Shown piece after piece: positions 1-8,803 of a DNA stretch of 64,000 nt. The notes under the pieces are model-generated. The model was not told where the DNA came from. It did no database searches and worked only from the letters and a program-made list of their open reading frames with translations. The first letter of the stretch is position 1, and every line of letters starts with the position of its first letter. The translations under genes and the position numbers were made by a program. The stretch lies in contig NZ_QLOE01000002.1 of the NCBI RefSeq assembly GCF_003264935.1, positions 124,001 through 188,000 on the forward strand, written 5' to 3'. This stretch comes from Methanothermobacter tenebrarum (GTDB lineage Archaea > Methanobacteriota > Methanobacteria > Methanobacteriales > DSM-23052).

Positions 1-839
1 AAAGTATGCTCCCTAGAAGATGATATCTTATTTCTGGTATACTCTGGTCTGAAATCTGCCACAGCAGCAGCTGAAATAAAAACATCAAAATCTCCAATTA
101 AATCCTGAACCTTATCAAACATTTCAGCAGCTGATACAACATTAACCATACCTATACATGAAGGCACATCCAAGGATAAATTAGCCCCAAGGAGTGTGAC
201 ATCTGCCCCTTGTATAAAAGCTTCCTTGGCTAATTCCAAACCCATTTTACCAGAACTCAGATTACAAACACCCCTCACAGGATCTATAGCCTCATAGGTT
301 CCACCAGCGCTTACAAGAACCCTCTTACCCTTCAGAGTGCCAAAAGATGTTCCTCTTAAAACCGTAAGCACTATATCATCAAGATGAGGGAACTTAGCTT
401 TCCCCTCCTCCACCTTTGGGGGTACGAAGATCACTCCCTCCCGGGCAAGTTTTTCTATATTATCTTTTATCGCCCGATACATTGAAAAGTTCATCGAAGG
501 TACCATTACAATAGGGGTTCCATAACCCATGGCTGCGATTAAAAGCGCGTTTATCGGATTATCAGCTATTTTACATGCAAACTTGCTTATAACGTTAGCC
601 GTGGCCGGGGCAACAAGGATTAGATCGGCGTCGGCATATTTAACATGTTCTATTTCGCCTGTGAGCTCTAATATAACATCATTTCCTGTTGCAAATTCCA
701 TGGCATAGGGATGGATAATATTACAAGCGCCATCACTCATGAAACACTTTATAGTCGCTCCGTGCCTTCTAAGCTCTCGCGCAAGTTTAACAGCTTCTAT
801 AGCCGCGACACTACCAGTTACACATAATATAATATCCAT
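1..839 (-). CDS. coaBC: Bifunctional phosphopantothenoylcysteine decarboxylase/synthase (3' part outside window)
   Basis: Makes 4'-phosphopantetheine for coenzyme A: one domain joins cysteine to phosphopantothenate, the other decarboxylates the product. The reading frame opens at ATG 839-837 and has no stop before the window edge, so about 279 N-terminal residues are present. The N-terminal flavoprotein decarboxylase domain begins MDIILCVTGSVAAIEAVKLA and carries the PSMNFSMY substrate motif near residue 115. The synthase domain begins around residue 170 with SAGGTYEAIDPVRG and NLSSGKMG, the usual nucleotide-binding segment. It lies 10 bases downstream of the KH-protein gene and is probably co-transcribed with it. 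The call is firm; only the C-terminus is unseen. Confidence 0.93.
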   Translation of the reverse strand, partial: MDIILCVTGSVAAIEAVKLARELRRHGATIKCFMSDGACNIIHPYAMEFATGNDVILELTGEIEHVKYADADLILVAPATANVISKFACKIADNPINALLIAAMGYGTPIVMVPSMNFSMYRAIKDNIEKLAREGVIFVPPKVEEGKAKFPHLDDIVLTVLRGTSFGTLKGKRVLVSAGGTYEAIDPVRGVCNLSSGKMGLELAKEAFIQGADVTLLGANLSLDVPSCIGMVNVVSAAEMFDKVQDLIGDFDVFISAAAVADFRPEYTRNKISSSREHT

Positions 840-849
840 GGAAACCCCA

Positions 850-1350
850 TTAATACTCATCAACTACTATAGTTGTATCCTCACCAGTTAATCGCTTTAT
901 TATCTTATTAAGAACATCAAGGCTGGCTGGTATTCTTCTAGCATCCTCTTTGATAACCCTTATCTTGAACTTTTCTTTACCATCCTTACCATAAACAATA
1001 TTTATACCAGAAATCCTAGCAGGTGCAAGAACATCCTCTGCAACTGATTTAAGATCAGAATCCTCACCAACAACTCTTACACGTTTACCTATAGCCCTTG
1101 AAATGGTCCTCACAATCTTACCACCTTTACCTATAAGTTTACCCACCTGATCCCTATCGGTGATGATAATAACAACATCACCCATATCTATCGCCCTCTT
1201 GAACCCTAGCTTGCCCTCAGCTAACTTGTAGAGAACTTTTGAAATTTCCAATTCTAATTCCGTCACCTCACCACTTTTAAGTTTATCCTCACAACCTTGA
1301 CATAAAATTCCACTCTTTAAACAAACATCACATATCGGTAATCCCATCAT
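850..1350 (-). CDS. KH-domain RNA-binding protein with N-terminal Cys4 motif (NusA-like)
   Basis: A 166-residue protein. Residues about 7-20 hold two CxxC pairs (CDVC, CQGC) that look like a small zinc knuckle. Residues about 58-110 contain a KH fold with the signature VGKLIGKGGKIVRTI. The remainder resembles a second KH-type or NusA-like half. KH domains bind single-stranded RNA, and archaeal proteins of this type are often annotated as NusA-related elongation factors; a role in transcription or RNA handling is inferred. The start ATG 1350 follows a strong GAGGAGGAG ribosome-binding site. It is the first gene of the pair with coaBC. Confidence 0.75.
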   Translation of the reverse strand: MMGLPICDVCLKSGILCQGCEDKLKSGEVTELELEISKVLYKLAEGKLGFKRAIDMGDVVIIITDRDQVGKLIGKGGKIVRTISRAIGKRVRVVGEDSDLKSVAEDVLAPARISGINIVYGKDGKEKFKIRVIKEDARRIPASLDVLNKIIKRLTGEDTTIVVDEY

Positions 1351-1647
1351 TAACTCCTCCTCTCGTTATATGATAAACTGATAAGCATTATAGGCCACAA
1401 TAAGGAACAATTAGCACTTTTTACCAGCAAGTGCAAAAATAAAAAATCCCCTTTGATTACCGTGAACATATTCCTATTGTGACCCTTAATCATAGATTTT
1501 AATTATTATAATATAAATTTATAGCCTCTAAAACTTCAATAATCATATTCTAATAGAAATTATTATCAACAGGTTTACATGATAATTAGAAATCCCCACA
1601 TACCATATACATGATGGGGGGTTGTCTCCCATTTTTACAAGCTTAGG
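1351..1647. other. Intergenic region, no gene seen
   Basis: AT-rich spacer between the divergent KH gene and the radical SAM pseudogene. It holds the KH-gene ribosome-binding site near 1356-1364. Around 1595-1621 a run of C followed by a run of G (CCCC ... GGGG) could form an imperfect hairpin just before the pseudogene. No open frame with family resemblance was found in it. Confidence 0.4.
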
Positions 1648-2776
1648 ATGGATATAATGGATCAGTCCATAGGAAGAGAAGCAAGGTGCAAAGTTTGTGG
1701 CGGAACTGCTGCTCGGATCTTAAACCATATTTGTGGAAATTGTCTGAAAAAGGGAACCTGAAAAGATAATCCAAGATATTATGAGAAAGGCTTATAGTGA
1801 AAGTCGCATTATACCACCAAGTCTACCCTCAAAGGATCCTAAAGGCGTCACTTGCCATGAATGCGCCAACCTATGCGGGATAAAAGAATGAGAATATGGT
1901 TTCTACCGCTTGCGCAAAGCGAAAAAAGATAAGATACACTCCAAGTTAGACACAAGTCAAGAAGCTGTCGGTATTTTCCATTTTGACCCCTTACCCACCA
2001 ATTGCGTGGCTGATTGGGTCTGTCCAGTGGGGTGGAGGAGCCGGTTATCTACGATATGCCTATTCACCAAGGCCAGAATATGGTTATAATCTTGCCATAT
2101 TTTTTGGGGGGGGTTGTTCATTTGATTGCTTATTCTGTCAAAACAGTTCATATCGTGAAACGGCCCTTAGACTAGAGTCTTTTTTTACAGTTGAAGATAT
2201 CAAAATCCTAGATGATAAAAGCGCTTGTATATGTTTTTTTGGGGTGACCCGTCACTGCAGATGTCATTCGCATTATCAGCTGATAGAGGGGCTTTGAAGG
2301 AAAAAAGGGCGAGATTTTGAGGATTTGTTGGGGAGACTAATGGTAATGTTCACCCAAAGTATTTAGATGAAATGGCAATGACAAGCTTATCATCTGGTGG
2401 TATAATAAAATTTGACCTTAAAGCATGGGATGAAAAACTTCACAGACAAGTTGTAAGTAACCGGCAAACCTTTAAAATCTTAAATTACATTTACGAAGGC
2501 TATTTTGATAAGAGGAGTGAACCACCCTTACTTGTTGCAAGCACCCTCTTAATACAGGGTATGTAGGTGAAAATGAAGTGAAGAATATAGCCAATTTTCT
2601 AGTGAAACTTGACCCCCCCGGATAACCCTATATACTCGCATTTTTCCCCTCAACACATATAAAAGATCTTCCACTATTGGCTTGGAAAGAAGCAAATGTT
2701 TAGAAGCGGCCCAAGAAGCTGGATTAAAGAGGGTGCGATTAGGGAACACCCACCTACTCATTTGTTTATCCTATGA
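1648..2776 (+). pseudogene. Decayed PflA-like radical SAM protein gene
   Basis: Remnants of one radical SAM protein of the archaeal pyruvate-formate-lyase-activating-enzyme-like type can be read in order through several frames. A Cys-rich N-terminus (CKVCGGTA, CGNC) stops at TGA 1759. The frame resumes shifted with IIQDIMRKAYSESR and meets an in-frame TGA at 1889 where GGA would be expected (KE*EYGF). It continues as DPLPTNCVADWVCP, shifts near 2031 to GAGYLRYAYSPRPEYGYN, carries the cluster motif CSFDCLFC (CxxxCxxC) near 2120, shifts again near 2240, and ends through IIKFDLKAWDEKLH, GYVGENEVKNIANF and AAQEAGLKRVRLGN. At least six lesions are visible, so it cannot encode a full protein. It meets the PsbP-like gene tail to tail. 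Confidence 0.85.
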
Positions 2777-3290
2777 ATTTGAAACTGTTGAGTATAATAT
2801 CAAAATTTGATTTTTCCTTGTCGAATTCGCTGGCTAGGGCGCTGCAGAGTATCACATACACTTCATCCCCCTTTTGTATCCATATTGCCATCTGTTTCTT
2901 TTTCACATCACCTTCCGTTACAATGTAAGTGTTTTCAAGCGCCTGAAGGGATCCTATTGTTATGTTACCTTCAGAAATCCTCTGATAACTTGAATTATTA
3001 AATAAGGTTGCATAATTTTCATTATACATTTGATAAAAGTCACCTTCTAATCCCCTCTTCTGTATTACCACAACGGTCTGAGCATAACCTGTTTGTGGAT
3101 TTACAGATTTAGGATCTGCTACAGCCACTATAGTATCATTTGCCTGCGAATTTGCTATAACCCAATCTGGGGGATACTCAAATGTTATATTATCCCCTTT
3201 GAATATTTTATTCTCTACATTTGATTGGGAAGTGCAACCCGCAACACTTACAATGGCCATGATAAATAGAATAACTAGACTCTTTTTCAT
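2766..3290 (-). CDS. PsbP-like exported lipoprotein
   Basis: About 174 residues. The N-terminus MKKSLVILFIMAIVSVAGC is a lipoprotein signal peptide with a VAGC lipobox, so the mature protein should be lipid-anchored outside the membrane. The rest (TFEYPPDWVIANS ... YVILCSA ... FDIILNSFKFI) has the pattern of the PsbP/Mog1-like fold common in methanogen secreted proteins of unknown role. ATG 3290 is preferred over an in-frame TTG at 3308 because it makes the signal peptide compact and follows a GGGGGG stretch about ten bases upstream. It sits about 30 bases after the membrane coiled-coil gene and is probably in one transcript with it. Confidence 0.65.
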   Translation of the reverse strand: MKKSLVILFIMAIVSVAGCTSQSNVENKIFKGDNITFEYPPDWVIANSQANDTIVAVADPKSVNPQTGYAQTVVVIQKRGLEGDFYQMYNENYATLFNNSSYQRISEGNITIGSLQALENTYIVTEGDVKKKQMAIWIQKGDEVYVILCSALASEFDKEKSNFDIILNSFKFIG

Positions 3291-3319
3291 GATGGAGCTA
3301 CCCCCCAATAAACTTGATT

Positions 3320-3922
3320 TTATCCTGAAGTATTTGTTGGTGTTGATGGTGTAGTTGGTGTGGTTGGTGTGGTTGGTGTTGTCGGTTCATAATATCTTGT
3401 GGTGTTCTCATAAGTCTGGGGCACATAATTAGGAGTTGTAGTAGTGGTATTGTTGATTGTGAATGTCGGGAAGGCGCTCTCATTAACAAGAACCGTACCT
3501 GTCTGATCCTGGCTTAAATTTAATAAGTAGAGGCCAAAACCACTACCTATAAAGAATGCTAATGCCAATAATATGATCCCCACCACTTTGAAAACGGCTT
3601 GTGGCTTTTCTGTCTTTTTCACAGTGGCTGGTTTTTTAACATATTTCTTCACGAGCTCCTCTTTTTCACGGGCTTCCTCTTCCTCCTTGGCCTTTTCAAT
3701 CCAATGGTCCAAAGGTTTTTCAGAAGTGGAACGGCCCTGCATCCTCTTTATCCTCTCAGCAACTTCTATAGCCTCCAGTTCCCTCTGATATTCTTTTTTT
3801 AGCATTCTATATTTGCTCTCGGATATTCTGCCTTCTTGCCAATCTTTTTCCAAGTCCCTTAGACGACGGAGGAGCTCTTTTCCCCTTTTGATCATCTCCA
3901 TCTCCCTTATAATTTTATTCAT
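3320..3922 (-). CDS. Single-span membrane protein with coiled-coil and Thr/Pro-rich tail
   Basis: A 200-residue protein not assigned to a known family. Residues 1-100 are highly charged and helical (LLRRLRDLEKDWQEGR, KEEEEAREKEELVKK), consistent with a cytoplasmic coiled coil. A single transmembrane segment lies near 112-134 (VVGIILLALAFFIGSGFGLYL). The remaining external tail is rich in Thr, Asn and Pro and ends in PTTPTTPTTP repeats. The layout suggests a cell-surface-linked protein with an O-glycosylatable stalk; no function can be assigned. It is followed closely by the lipoprotein gene. Confidence 0.6.
   Translation of the reverse strand: MNKIIREMEMIKRGKELLRRLRDLEKDWQEGRISESKYRMLKKEYQRELEAIEVAERIKRMQGRSTSEKPLDHWIEKAKEEEEAREKEELVKKYVKKPATVKKTEKPQAVFKVVGIILLALAFFIGSGFGLYLLNLSQDQTGTVLVNESAFPTFTINNTTTTTPNYVPQTYENTTRYYEPTTPTTPTTPTTPSTPTNTSG
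3336..3386. repeat. Tandem 9-base repeat encoding TTP units
   Basis: The plus strand shows GTGGTTGGT-type units in tandem, read on the minus strand as Thr-Thr-Pro codons. The repeat lies in the external tail of the membrane protein and is a candidate for length variation between strains. Confidence 0.7.
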
Positions 3923-3962
3923 CTGTTGGAAAGCAATTCTCTTTTCATATTTAAATAATTAC

Positions 3963-4799
3963 CTATCTTTTCTTGTACCATTCATCCATTGGATATGAAC
4001 CTAGGATCTTCATGAATGGTGTCCTATCTTTAATCTCCTTTAATATTATACTTATATTCTTTTCTTTTCTATGTCCCTCAAAATCTAGGAAGAATATGTA
4101 CCTTCCAAGACCCATCTTTGAAGGTCTAGATTCTATCTTGGTCAAATTTACATTTGCATATGCAAATAATCCTAAGATCTCATATAAGCCTCCTGGCCTA
4201 TCCTCTGCAAGTGTGAATAATATTGAAGTCTTATCAGAGCCTGTGAACTCATGGTCGTGTAAGGCTATAACGATGAATCGTGTCATATTGGGAGTATAAT
4301 CTTGAATAGCCTCAGCCACAATCTCTAGGTCATATAATCTGGCTGCTCTTAGGGTGCCTATAGCGCAAGCTCCACTTTTACCTTTTATAATCTTCGCCGC
4401 AGCAGCAGTACTAGATGTTGAATGTGCCCTAAGACCCATCTTCTCTATGAATTTGTGGCATTGGGCGAGTGATTGGGGATGTGAATAAACATCTGTGAGT
4501 TCCTCTAATCTGACGCCTTTATTAGCGAGAAGATAATGATCAACTTTTAATACTATCTCCCTTTCTATGCAAAGGTCGTACTCATGGGCCAGAAGATCTA
4601 ATGTGGCGCCTACAGGACCCTCAATCGAATTTTCGATAGGTACAACACCCTTATCGACCTTCCCATTTTTCACAGCATCTAAGATATCTATAATGGAATC
4701 GAATGGTATTAACTTCTTTGATAATCTATGGGCCGCTTCTTCTGTAAAAGTTCCTTCTGGTCCAAGATATGCTATAACATCCAAAATGGGCACCCCCAC
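3963..4799 (-). CDS. pheA: Prephenate dehydratase
   Basis: Converts prephenate to phenylpyruvate in phenylalanine synthesis. The 278-residue protein has the PDT catalytic domain first (AYLGPEGTFTEEAA at about 11-24, GVVPIENSIEGPVG at about 52-65, the catalytic TRF motif in NMTRFIVIA near 172). A C-terminal ACT domain follows (TSILFTLAEDRPGGLYEIL, then IESRPSK), which in this family binds phenylalanine for feedback inhibition. There is no fused chorismate mutase, as is usual in archaea. Its start overlaps the stop of the RNA ligase gene by one base, so the two are probably translated from one transcript. Confidence 0.93.
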   Translation of the reverse strand: MGVPILDVIAYLGPEGTFTEEAAHRLSKKLIPFDSIIDILDAVKNGKVDKGVVPIENSIEGPVGATLDLLAHEYDLCIEREIVLKVDHYLLANKGVRLEELTDVYSHPQSLAQCHKFIEKMGLRAHSTSSTAAAAKIIKGKSGACAIGTLRAARLYDLEIVAEAIQDYTPNMTRFIVIALHDHEFTGSDKTSILFTLAEDRPGGLYEILGLFAYANVNLTKIESRPSKMGLGRYIFFLDFEGHRKEKNISIILKEIKDRTPFMKILGSYPMDEWYKKR

Positions 4800-6007
4800 T
4801 AGTATAGGCCACCTTCTAGGAAATTTTTTGTCCTATCAGTAGTTGCTTGGTGGAAACGTCTTATAACGGCTTTACCATCTTTATATTCCAGAATGGTTGC
4901 TGATACGCCTAATGCGTGCAAGTGTTTTATGAATTCCATGGCCTCTTTTCTACTTGACACGTTAATGGTGGTGTCTTCGTGTGCTACTCCACCTTCAGCT
5001 ATCTCTTTTATCGTCTTTACCATAGGGTAGATTATGGCCTCACCGAGTCTGTGGGCTCTTTCACGCAGTTCATCTTCGGATTCTTTCATCTCATATGCTT
5101 GAAATCCTTCTCTTATCACTCTACTGAAGAAGAACGCTCTCCCAAAATCGAATGGATAATTGAAGGCGTATTTTATTTCGTTTGCGTGTGCTTGAGATGC
5201 TGTATATTTTATGGGTGGCAATTCCATCTGCGGATCCTTTATTACAACCCCTTCTCTCCCTTCTTCTCCCAATCTTTTCACGATCTTTTTTATTTTTTCA
5301 GCGGCTTTCTCCACTGGGAAAGTTCCAAGTAGACGGACCATTGGAAGATCATAATCTTTAAGTAATTTTCTCTTCTCTTTAATAGGTAATGGCCTATTCG
5401 TGGTTTTTTCTCTCACATCGAATATTCTGAATCCTAGTTTTCCTATCTCAGGATAATAGTGTGAAACGTATGGGTTGGCCGTGCCTAACATTTCCCCGCA
5501 GATTACAAAGTTTGGGTTGTCCTTGAAAAACCTCTCTAAGTCCATGAATTCTTGGACTTTGCGTGTTGTGAAAGGACAAAGGTATCCACCCCTTGTAAGG
5601 GCTATTATCTTTGAGTCGACTGATGCTATTCTTACATTGTAGCCGTTCATTTTTTCCTCGACTGCTACCTTGTCCTTGAAGTGTTTTTCTATGGTTGGGG
5701 ATAAAATTAGGGTTCTTCGAATTTTTGGGAAGCCCCTTATAATTTCTAGTTTATCATCTGTGATATAAACTACTGTACCAGATTCTATGTGCATGAGATC
5801 CTTTTTGAATAGTAGAACCGGTCTTATTGACTTGTAGAATTTAACTCCACGTCTTCTAATGGCCCTTTCTAGTCTTTCATGGCTTATTCCTAGGGCTTTT
5901 GCTATCTTCTTTTCTAGGAAGTTTTCGACGTATAATCTCCCTGTGAAAGCGCATTTTTCGCAAGTGAAAAAGAAATTTTTGAGGGAGTTGTTCCTTCTCC
6001 AGTCCAC
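4799..6007 (-). CDS. Archaeal ATP-dependent RNA ligase (Rnl3 family)
   Basis: Seals or circularises RNA through an enzyme-AMP intermediate. The nucleotidyl-transferase motif I is VEEKMNGYNVR, with the adenylated Lys at about residue 119 of this reading. Further motifs include FVICGEMLG (motif III), REGVVIKDP (motif IV) and EIKYAFN (motif V). The C-terminal half matches the dimerisation domain of the Pab1020/MthRnl group. From memory, the M. thermautotrophicus enzyme is 381 residues with Lys97 as nucleophile, so this frame carries about 22 extra N-terminal residues. The only canonical start is GTG 6007, but it cuts a Cys4 zinc ribbon in half (see 6008-6055), so the real start is probably upstream. 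It lies between five CBS genes and pheA. Confidence 0.9.
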   Translation of the reverse strand: MDWRRNNSLKNFFFTCEKCAFTGRLYVENFLEKKIAKALGISHERLERAIRRRGVKFYKSIRPVLLFKKDLMHIESGTVVYITDDKLEIIRGFPKIRRTLILSPTIEKHFKDKVAVEEKMNGYNVRIASVDSKIIALTRGGYLCPFTTRKVQEFMDLERFFKDNPNFVICGEMLGTANPYVSHYYPEIGKLGFRIFDVREKTTNRPLPIKEKRKLLKDYDLPMVRLLGTFPVEKAAEKIKKIVKRLGEEGREGVVIKDPQMELPPIKYTASQAHANEIKYAFNYPFDFGRAFFFSRVIREGFQAYEMKESEDELRERAHRLGEAIIYPMVKTIKEIAEGGVAHEDTTINVSSRKEAMEFIKHLHALGVSATILEYKDGKAVIRRFHQATTDRTKNFLEGGLY

Positions 6008-6055
6008 CTCAAGGCTTGATCCGCATTTAGGACATTTTATGGTGGGTAAAATTAT
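6008..6055 (-). other. Probable N-terminal extension of the RNA ligase, non-canonical start
   Basis: The ligase frame is open from the TAA stop of the upstream CBS gene (6061-6059) to GTG 6007, with no ATG, GTG or TTG in it. It reads ILPTIKCPKCGSSLE, whose CPKC pair completes a zinc ribbon with CEKC just inside the annotated ligase. A strong GGAGGGGGG sequence ends at 6063, suitably placed for starting at ATA 6055 or ATT 6052. GTG 6007 has no comparable site. Non-AUG initiation is the simplest reading; translation past the TAA is an alternative. Confidence 0.55.
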
Positions 6056-6058
6056 TAG

Positions 6059-6880
6059 TTAACCCCCCTCCATTTCAACTATAAGATCTAATATGTCGCT
6101 TTTGGTTATTATGCCCACTACTGTGCCATTATCATCTAATACTGGGAAGCCTCCGTATCCTGTTTCTATCATCTTTGATGCTGTTTTTGATATGGTATCT
6201 GTTGTTTTCACTGTTTTAACGTTTTGTGTCATGAGATCCTCCACGAGTAGGTTTCTTATCCTCGCACTTTTGTATTTGTCAGGGACTATTTTTCTAAAGG
6301 CTATCATTGAACGTGCTATATCCTTTGATGTGATGATTCCTACTAGTTCTCCGTCTTCCATGACTGGTAGTCTTCCTATGTTCGCGTCTATCATTAATCT
6401 CCTGGCGTGTATCATCCTCTCTGTTGGTTCTATGGTTATGAGCTCTGAACTCATCACATCTTCCACTAGCGGTTTTTCATAGGGTTTGCCTTTGCATATT
6501 TCGAGTATGTCTGTTTTGGTGAGTATGCCAACTAATTTATCATCTTCTATGACGGGTAGGCTCCCTATATGATTTTCTAGCATTATATCAGCTGCTGTGC
6601 TCACGTCCATGTTAACATCTGCTGTTATGAGATTTGAGCTCATGACAGTTGATACATGGAAATGTGATGGGGCTAGGTTCCCATATCTTGAAGATCCAAG
6701 TTTTTCGGCTATATCCTTCTCAGTTATTATCCCAACAACCTCTTTTATATGCTCATTGTTGGTGTTTATGACCACGAGGCGTGAAATATTATTCTTTTTC
6801 ATTATCCTTAGAGCATCGCAAATGTTTTGATCCTTATCAATACAAGTGACGTTCTGATTCATGAGATATTTTATTTTCAT
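6059..6880 (-). CDS. Four-CBS-domain protein
   Basis: A 273-residue protein made entirely of CBS motifs at about residues 1-60, 72-130, 142-195 and 212-268. Each ends in the typical hydrophobic-GI-hydrophobic-T/S-x-x-D/E pattern (VVGIITEKDIAEKL, LVGILTKTDILEIC, LVGIITSKDIARSM, VVGIITKSDILDLI). CBS pairs bind adenosyl ligands such as AMP, ATP or SAM and act as sensors. There is no catalytic domain, so a stand-alone sensor or regulator is inferred. Its 3' end (EMEGG, TAA) supplies the strong ribosome-binding site for the RNA ligase, implying coupled translation. Confidence 0.88.
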   Translation of the reverse strand: MKIKYLMNQNVTCIDKDQNICDALRIMKKNNISRLVVINTNNEHIKEVVGIITEKDIAEKLGSSRYGNLAPSHFHVSTVMSSNLITADVNMDVSTAADIMLENHIGSLPVIEDDKLVGILTKTDILEICKGKPYEKPLVEDVMSSELITIEPTERMIHARRLMIDANIGRLPVMEDGELVGIITSKDIARSMIAFRKIVPDKYKSARIRNLLVEDLMTQNVKTVKTTDTISKTASKMIETGYGGFPVLDDNGTVVGIITKSDILDLIVEMEGG

Positions 6881-6896
6881 ATGATCCCCCCAGAGT

Positions 6897-7736
6897 TTAT
6901 TGTATGCCCTTTATGATGTCTGTCTTTGTTATTATACCCTTAAGTTGGTTTTTTTCGTCCACTATGGGTATTCCGCTAATTTTCTCCTTTAACATTATGT
7001 TAGCGGCTTTGGCAGCATCAGCATTCTCTTCTAATTTTATAAGATCCTCTGTCATGATATCTCCAGCTGTTAACATGGAAACTAATCTGACCTTCTTTTT
7101 CTTTTTTGAGGCTCTCCCTATGAAATAGATCTTCTCAAGGGGCACCCCAGTCTCAGGATCTTCAAGTTGGGCAAATGATATGTTCTCTGATGTTATGATA
7201 CCCACTGGTTCCCCGTCTTTAATTACAATAATCCTCCCTATCCTATTTTCTTCCATTAAGCTTGTTACATGGGCTATCGTGTGATTTTCTGTGACCGTGA
7301 TAACATTCTTTGTCATGAGATCAGAAACTTTCCATCTGCCTTTACATTTTTCATTATAAACTCTGAGAAGGTCTGTTTTTGTTATTATACCGACAAGTTT
7401 CCCATCCTCCACTACAGGTAGGGAGCTTATATTATTCCTCAGCATGATATCTACAGCCTCTCTTATGTCTGCAGTGGCCGGTACACTTATAAGGTCTTTA
7501 CTCATCACCCTCTTTATGGATATTTTATCTATCGGCCTTCTTCGCCATGTTGGCCCGGCCACTCTCAATTTGCGGGTTATGTCCTTTTCTGTTACTATCC
7601 CGACTGGTTTTCTTTCGCTGTCTACCACGACTATGTGACTTATTCCATGTTTCAGCATTAGGTTTCTGGCATAGGAAACCTGTTGAGTGTCTGGCATTAC
7701 CTTTACTGTTGTGGTCATCACATCTTCGACTTTCAT
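6897..7736 (-). CDS. Four-CBS-domain protein with basic linker
   Basis: A 279-residue paralogue of its neighbours with four CBS motifs (VEDVMTTTVKVMPDT, IKRVMSKDLISVPAT, VSDLMTKNVITVTEN, AGDIMTEDLIKLEEN). It differs by two strongly basic linkers, RVAGPTWRRRPIDK between motifs 1 and 2 and RASKKKKKVRL before motif 4. Such linkers could contact nucleic acid or an acidic partner, but this is a guess. Sixteen bases separate it from the next CBS gene downstream. Confidence 0.88.
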   Translation of the reverse strand: MKVEDVMTTTVKVMPDTQQVSYARNLMLKHGISHIVVVDSERKPVGIVTEKDITRKLRVAGPTWRRRPIDKISIKRVMSKDLISVPATADIREAVDIMLRNNISSLPVVEDGKLVGIITKTDLLRVYNEKCKGRWKVSDLMTKNVITVTENHTIAHVTSLMEENRIGRIIVIKDGEPVGIITSENISFAQLEDPETGVPLEKIYFIGRASKKKKKVRLVSMLTAGDIMTEDLIKLEENADAAKAANIMLKEKISGIPIVDEKNQLKGIITKTDIIKGIQ

Positions 7737-7761
7737 ATTCTCTCACCTGGTAAAAAATAGT

Positions 7762-8703
7762 TTAGCGGGCTATGGCCTTTAATAGGTCGCTTTCGGTTAT
7801 TATACCTAGAAGTTCATCGTAGTCAACTACTGGCACTCCCCCGATACCGTTTTTGGCCATTATCTCGTATAATTGTCCTAGTGTGCTTGTTGAGTTTATC
7901 GTGACTACTTTTTTCTCCATTATTTCACTTACTGGGGTGTTAAGGGCTTCTTCTGCGCTATTTGTTTTTATGGTGTCGAATACTTTGTTGGATCCTAAAA
8001 ATTCTAGTATGTCGGTGGATGTTACAATCCCTACAAGTTTTTCTTTTTCTGGGTGGGGTGTTTTTCTTTCTTCTCCAACTATTGGTAATCTTCTGAATTT
8101 GTTTCTTACCATTATCTTGGAAGCTCCCTCTATTGGGGTGCCTGGGGTTGTTGTTATGAGATTTTCTGTCATGTGATCTGCTACTATTTCATCATTTAGG
8201 ATTCCTGCCATTAGAAATACGAAGTCTCTTTCTGAGACTATCCCTACTAGTTTTTTTTCATGGTTGACAACTGGTAATGCTCCAATATTATATTTGAGCA
8301 TCTTTTCAACCGCGTCTGTTATTGAATCCTTTAGGGTTATGTATTTAACGTTACGGGTCATTATTTTCCTTACGGGTTCGTTTATGGCTGCGAGAAAGTT
8401 ATCATCATATTTTTCTTCGAGTATTTTGGATTTGTCTCCTCCTCCTAAAAAGTCTAGGATGTCCATTGATGTTATTATCCCCAAGAGTTTCCCTGTGCCC
8501 GGGTCCGTTATTGGAAGCCTTCTGAACTTGTTTTTAACCATTATTTCAGCGGCCTCTTTAATATTTATAGTGGGTGGTATTGAGACCACTTCTTTTTGGG
8601 CGACGCTCATAACATCGCCTTCATGTTCAAAATTTCTGCTTTCAAACTCCACTGGACCCCGGTCCAAGGATTTTACTATGTTTATGGTGTCTTTTTTCCT
8701 CAT
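7762..8703 (-). CDS. Four-CBS-domain protein
   Basis: About 313 residues, four CBS motifs after a 25-residue lead. Motifs 1 and 3 are close copies of each other (both contain MVKNKFRRLPI or MVRNKFRRLPI), which points to duplication of a CBS pair within the gene. Motif 3 carries a short Lys/Glu insertion (GEERKTPHPEKEKL). ATG 8703 is preferred to the in-frame GTG 8709 because GAGGTG then has normal spacing. The 100 bases upstream hold an AT-rich stretch that could be an internal promoter, so this gene may start a second transcript in the array. Confidence 0.87.
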   Translation of the reverse strand: MRKKDTINIVKSLDRGPVEFESRNFEHEGDVMSVAQKEVVSIPPTINIKEAAEIMVKNKFRRLPITDPGTGKLLGIITSMDILDFLGGGDKSKILEEKYDDNFLAAINEPVRKIMTRNVKYITLKDSITDAVEKMLKYNIGALPVVNHEKKLVGIVSERDFVFLMAGILNDEIVADHMTENLITTTPGTPIEGASKIMVRNKFRRLPIVGEERKTPHPEKEKLVGIVTSTDILEFLGSNKVFDTIKTNSAEEALNTPVSEIMEKKVVTINSTSTLGQLYEIMAKNGIGGVPVVDYDELLGIITESDLLKAIAR

Positions 8704-8803
8704 CAACACACCTCACAGTTTTATTAATAATCGTGAAAATTTTATTAAAAAATTGTTTGGGTGGGTAGAAACCCTAAAATCCCAAGGTAGCATCGCCACA
8801 CCT

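Noticed and set aside
1595-1625. Terminator or small RNA before the radical SAM pseudogene
   Set aside because: The C-run/G-run hairpin is imperfect and lacks a T tract; there is not enough to call a feature.
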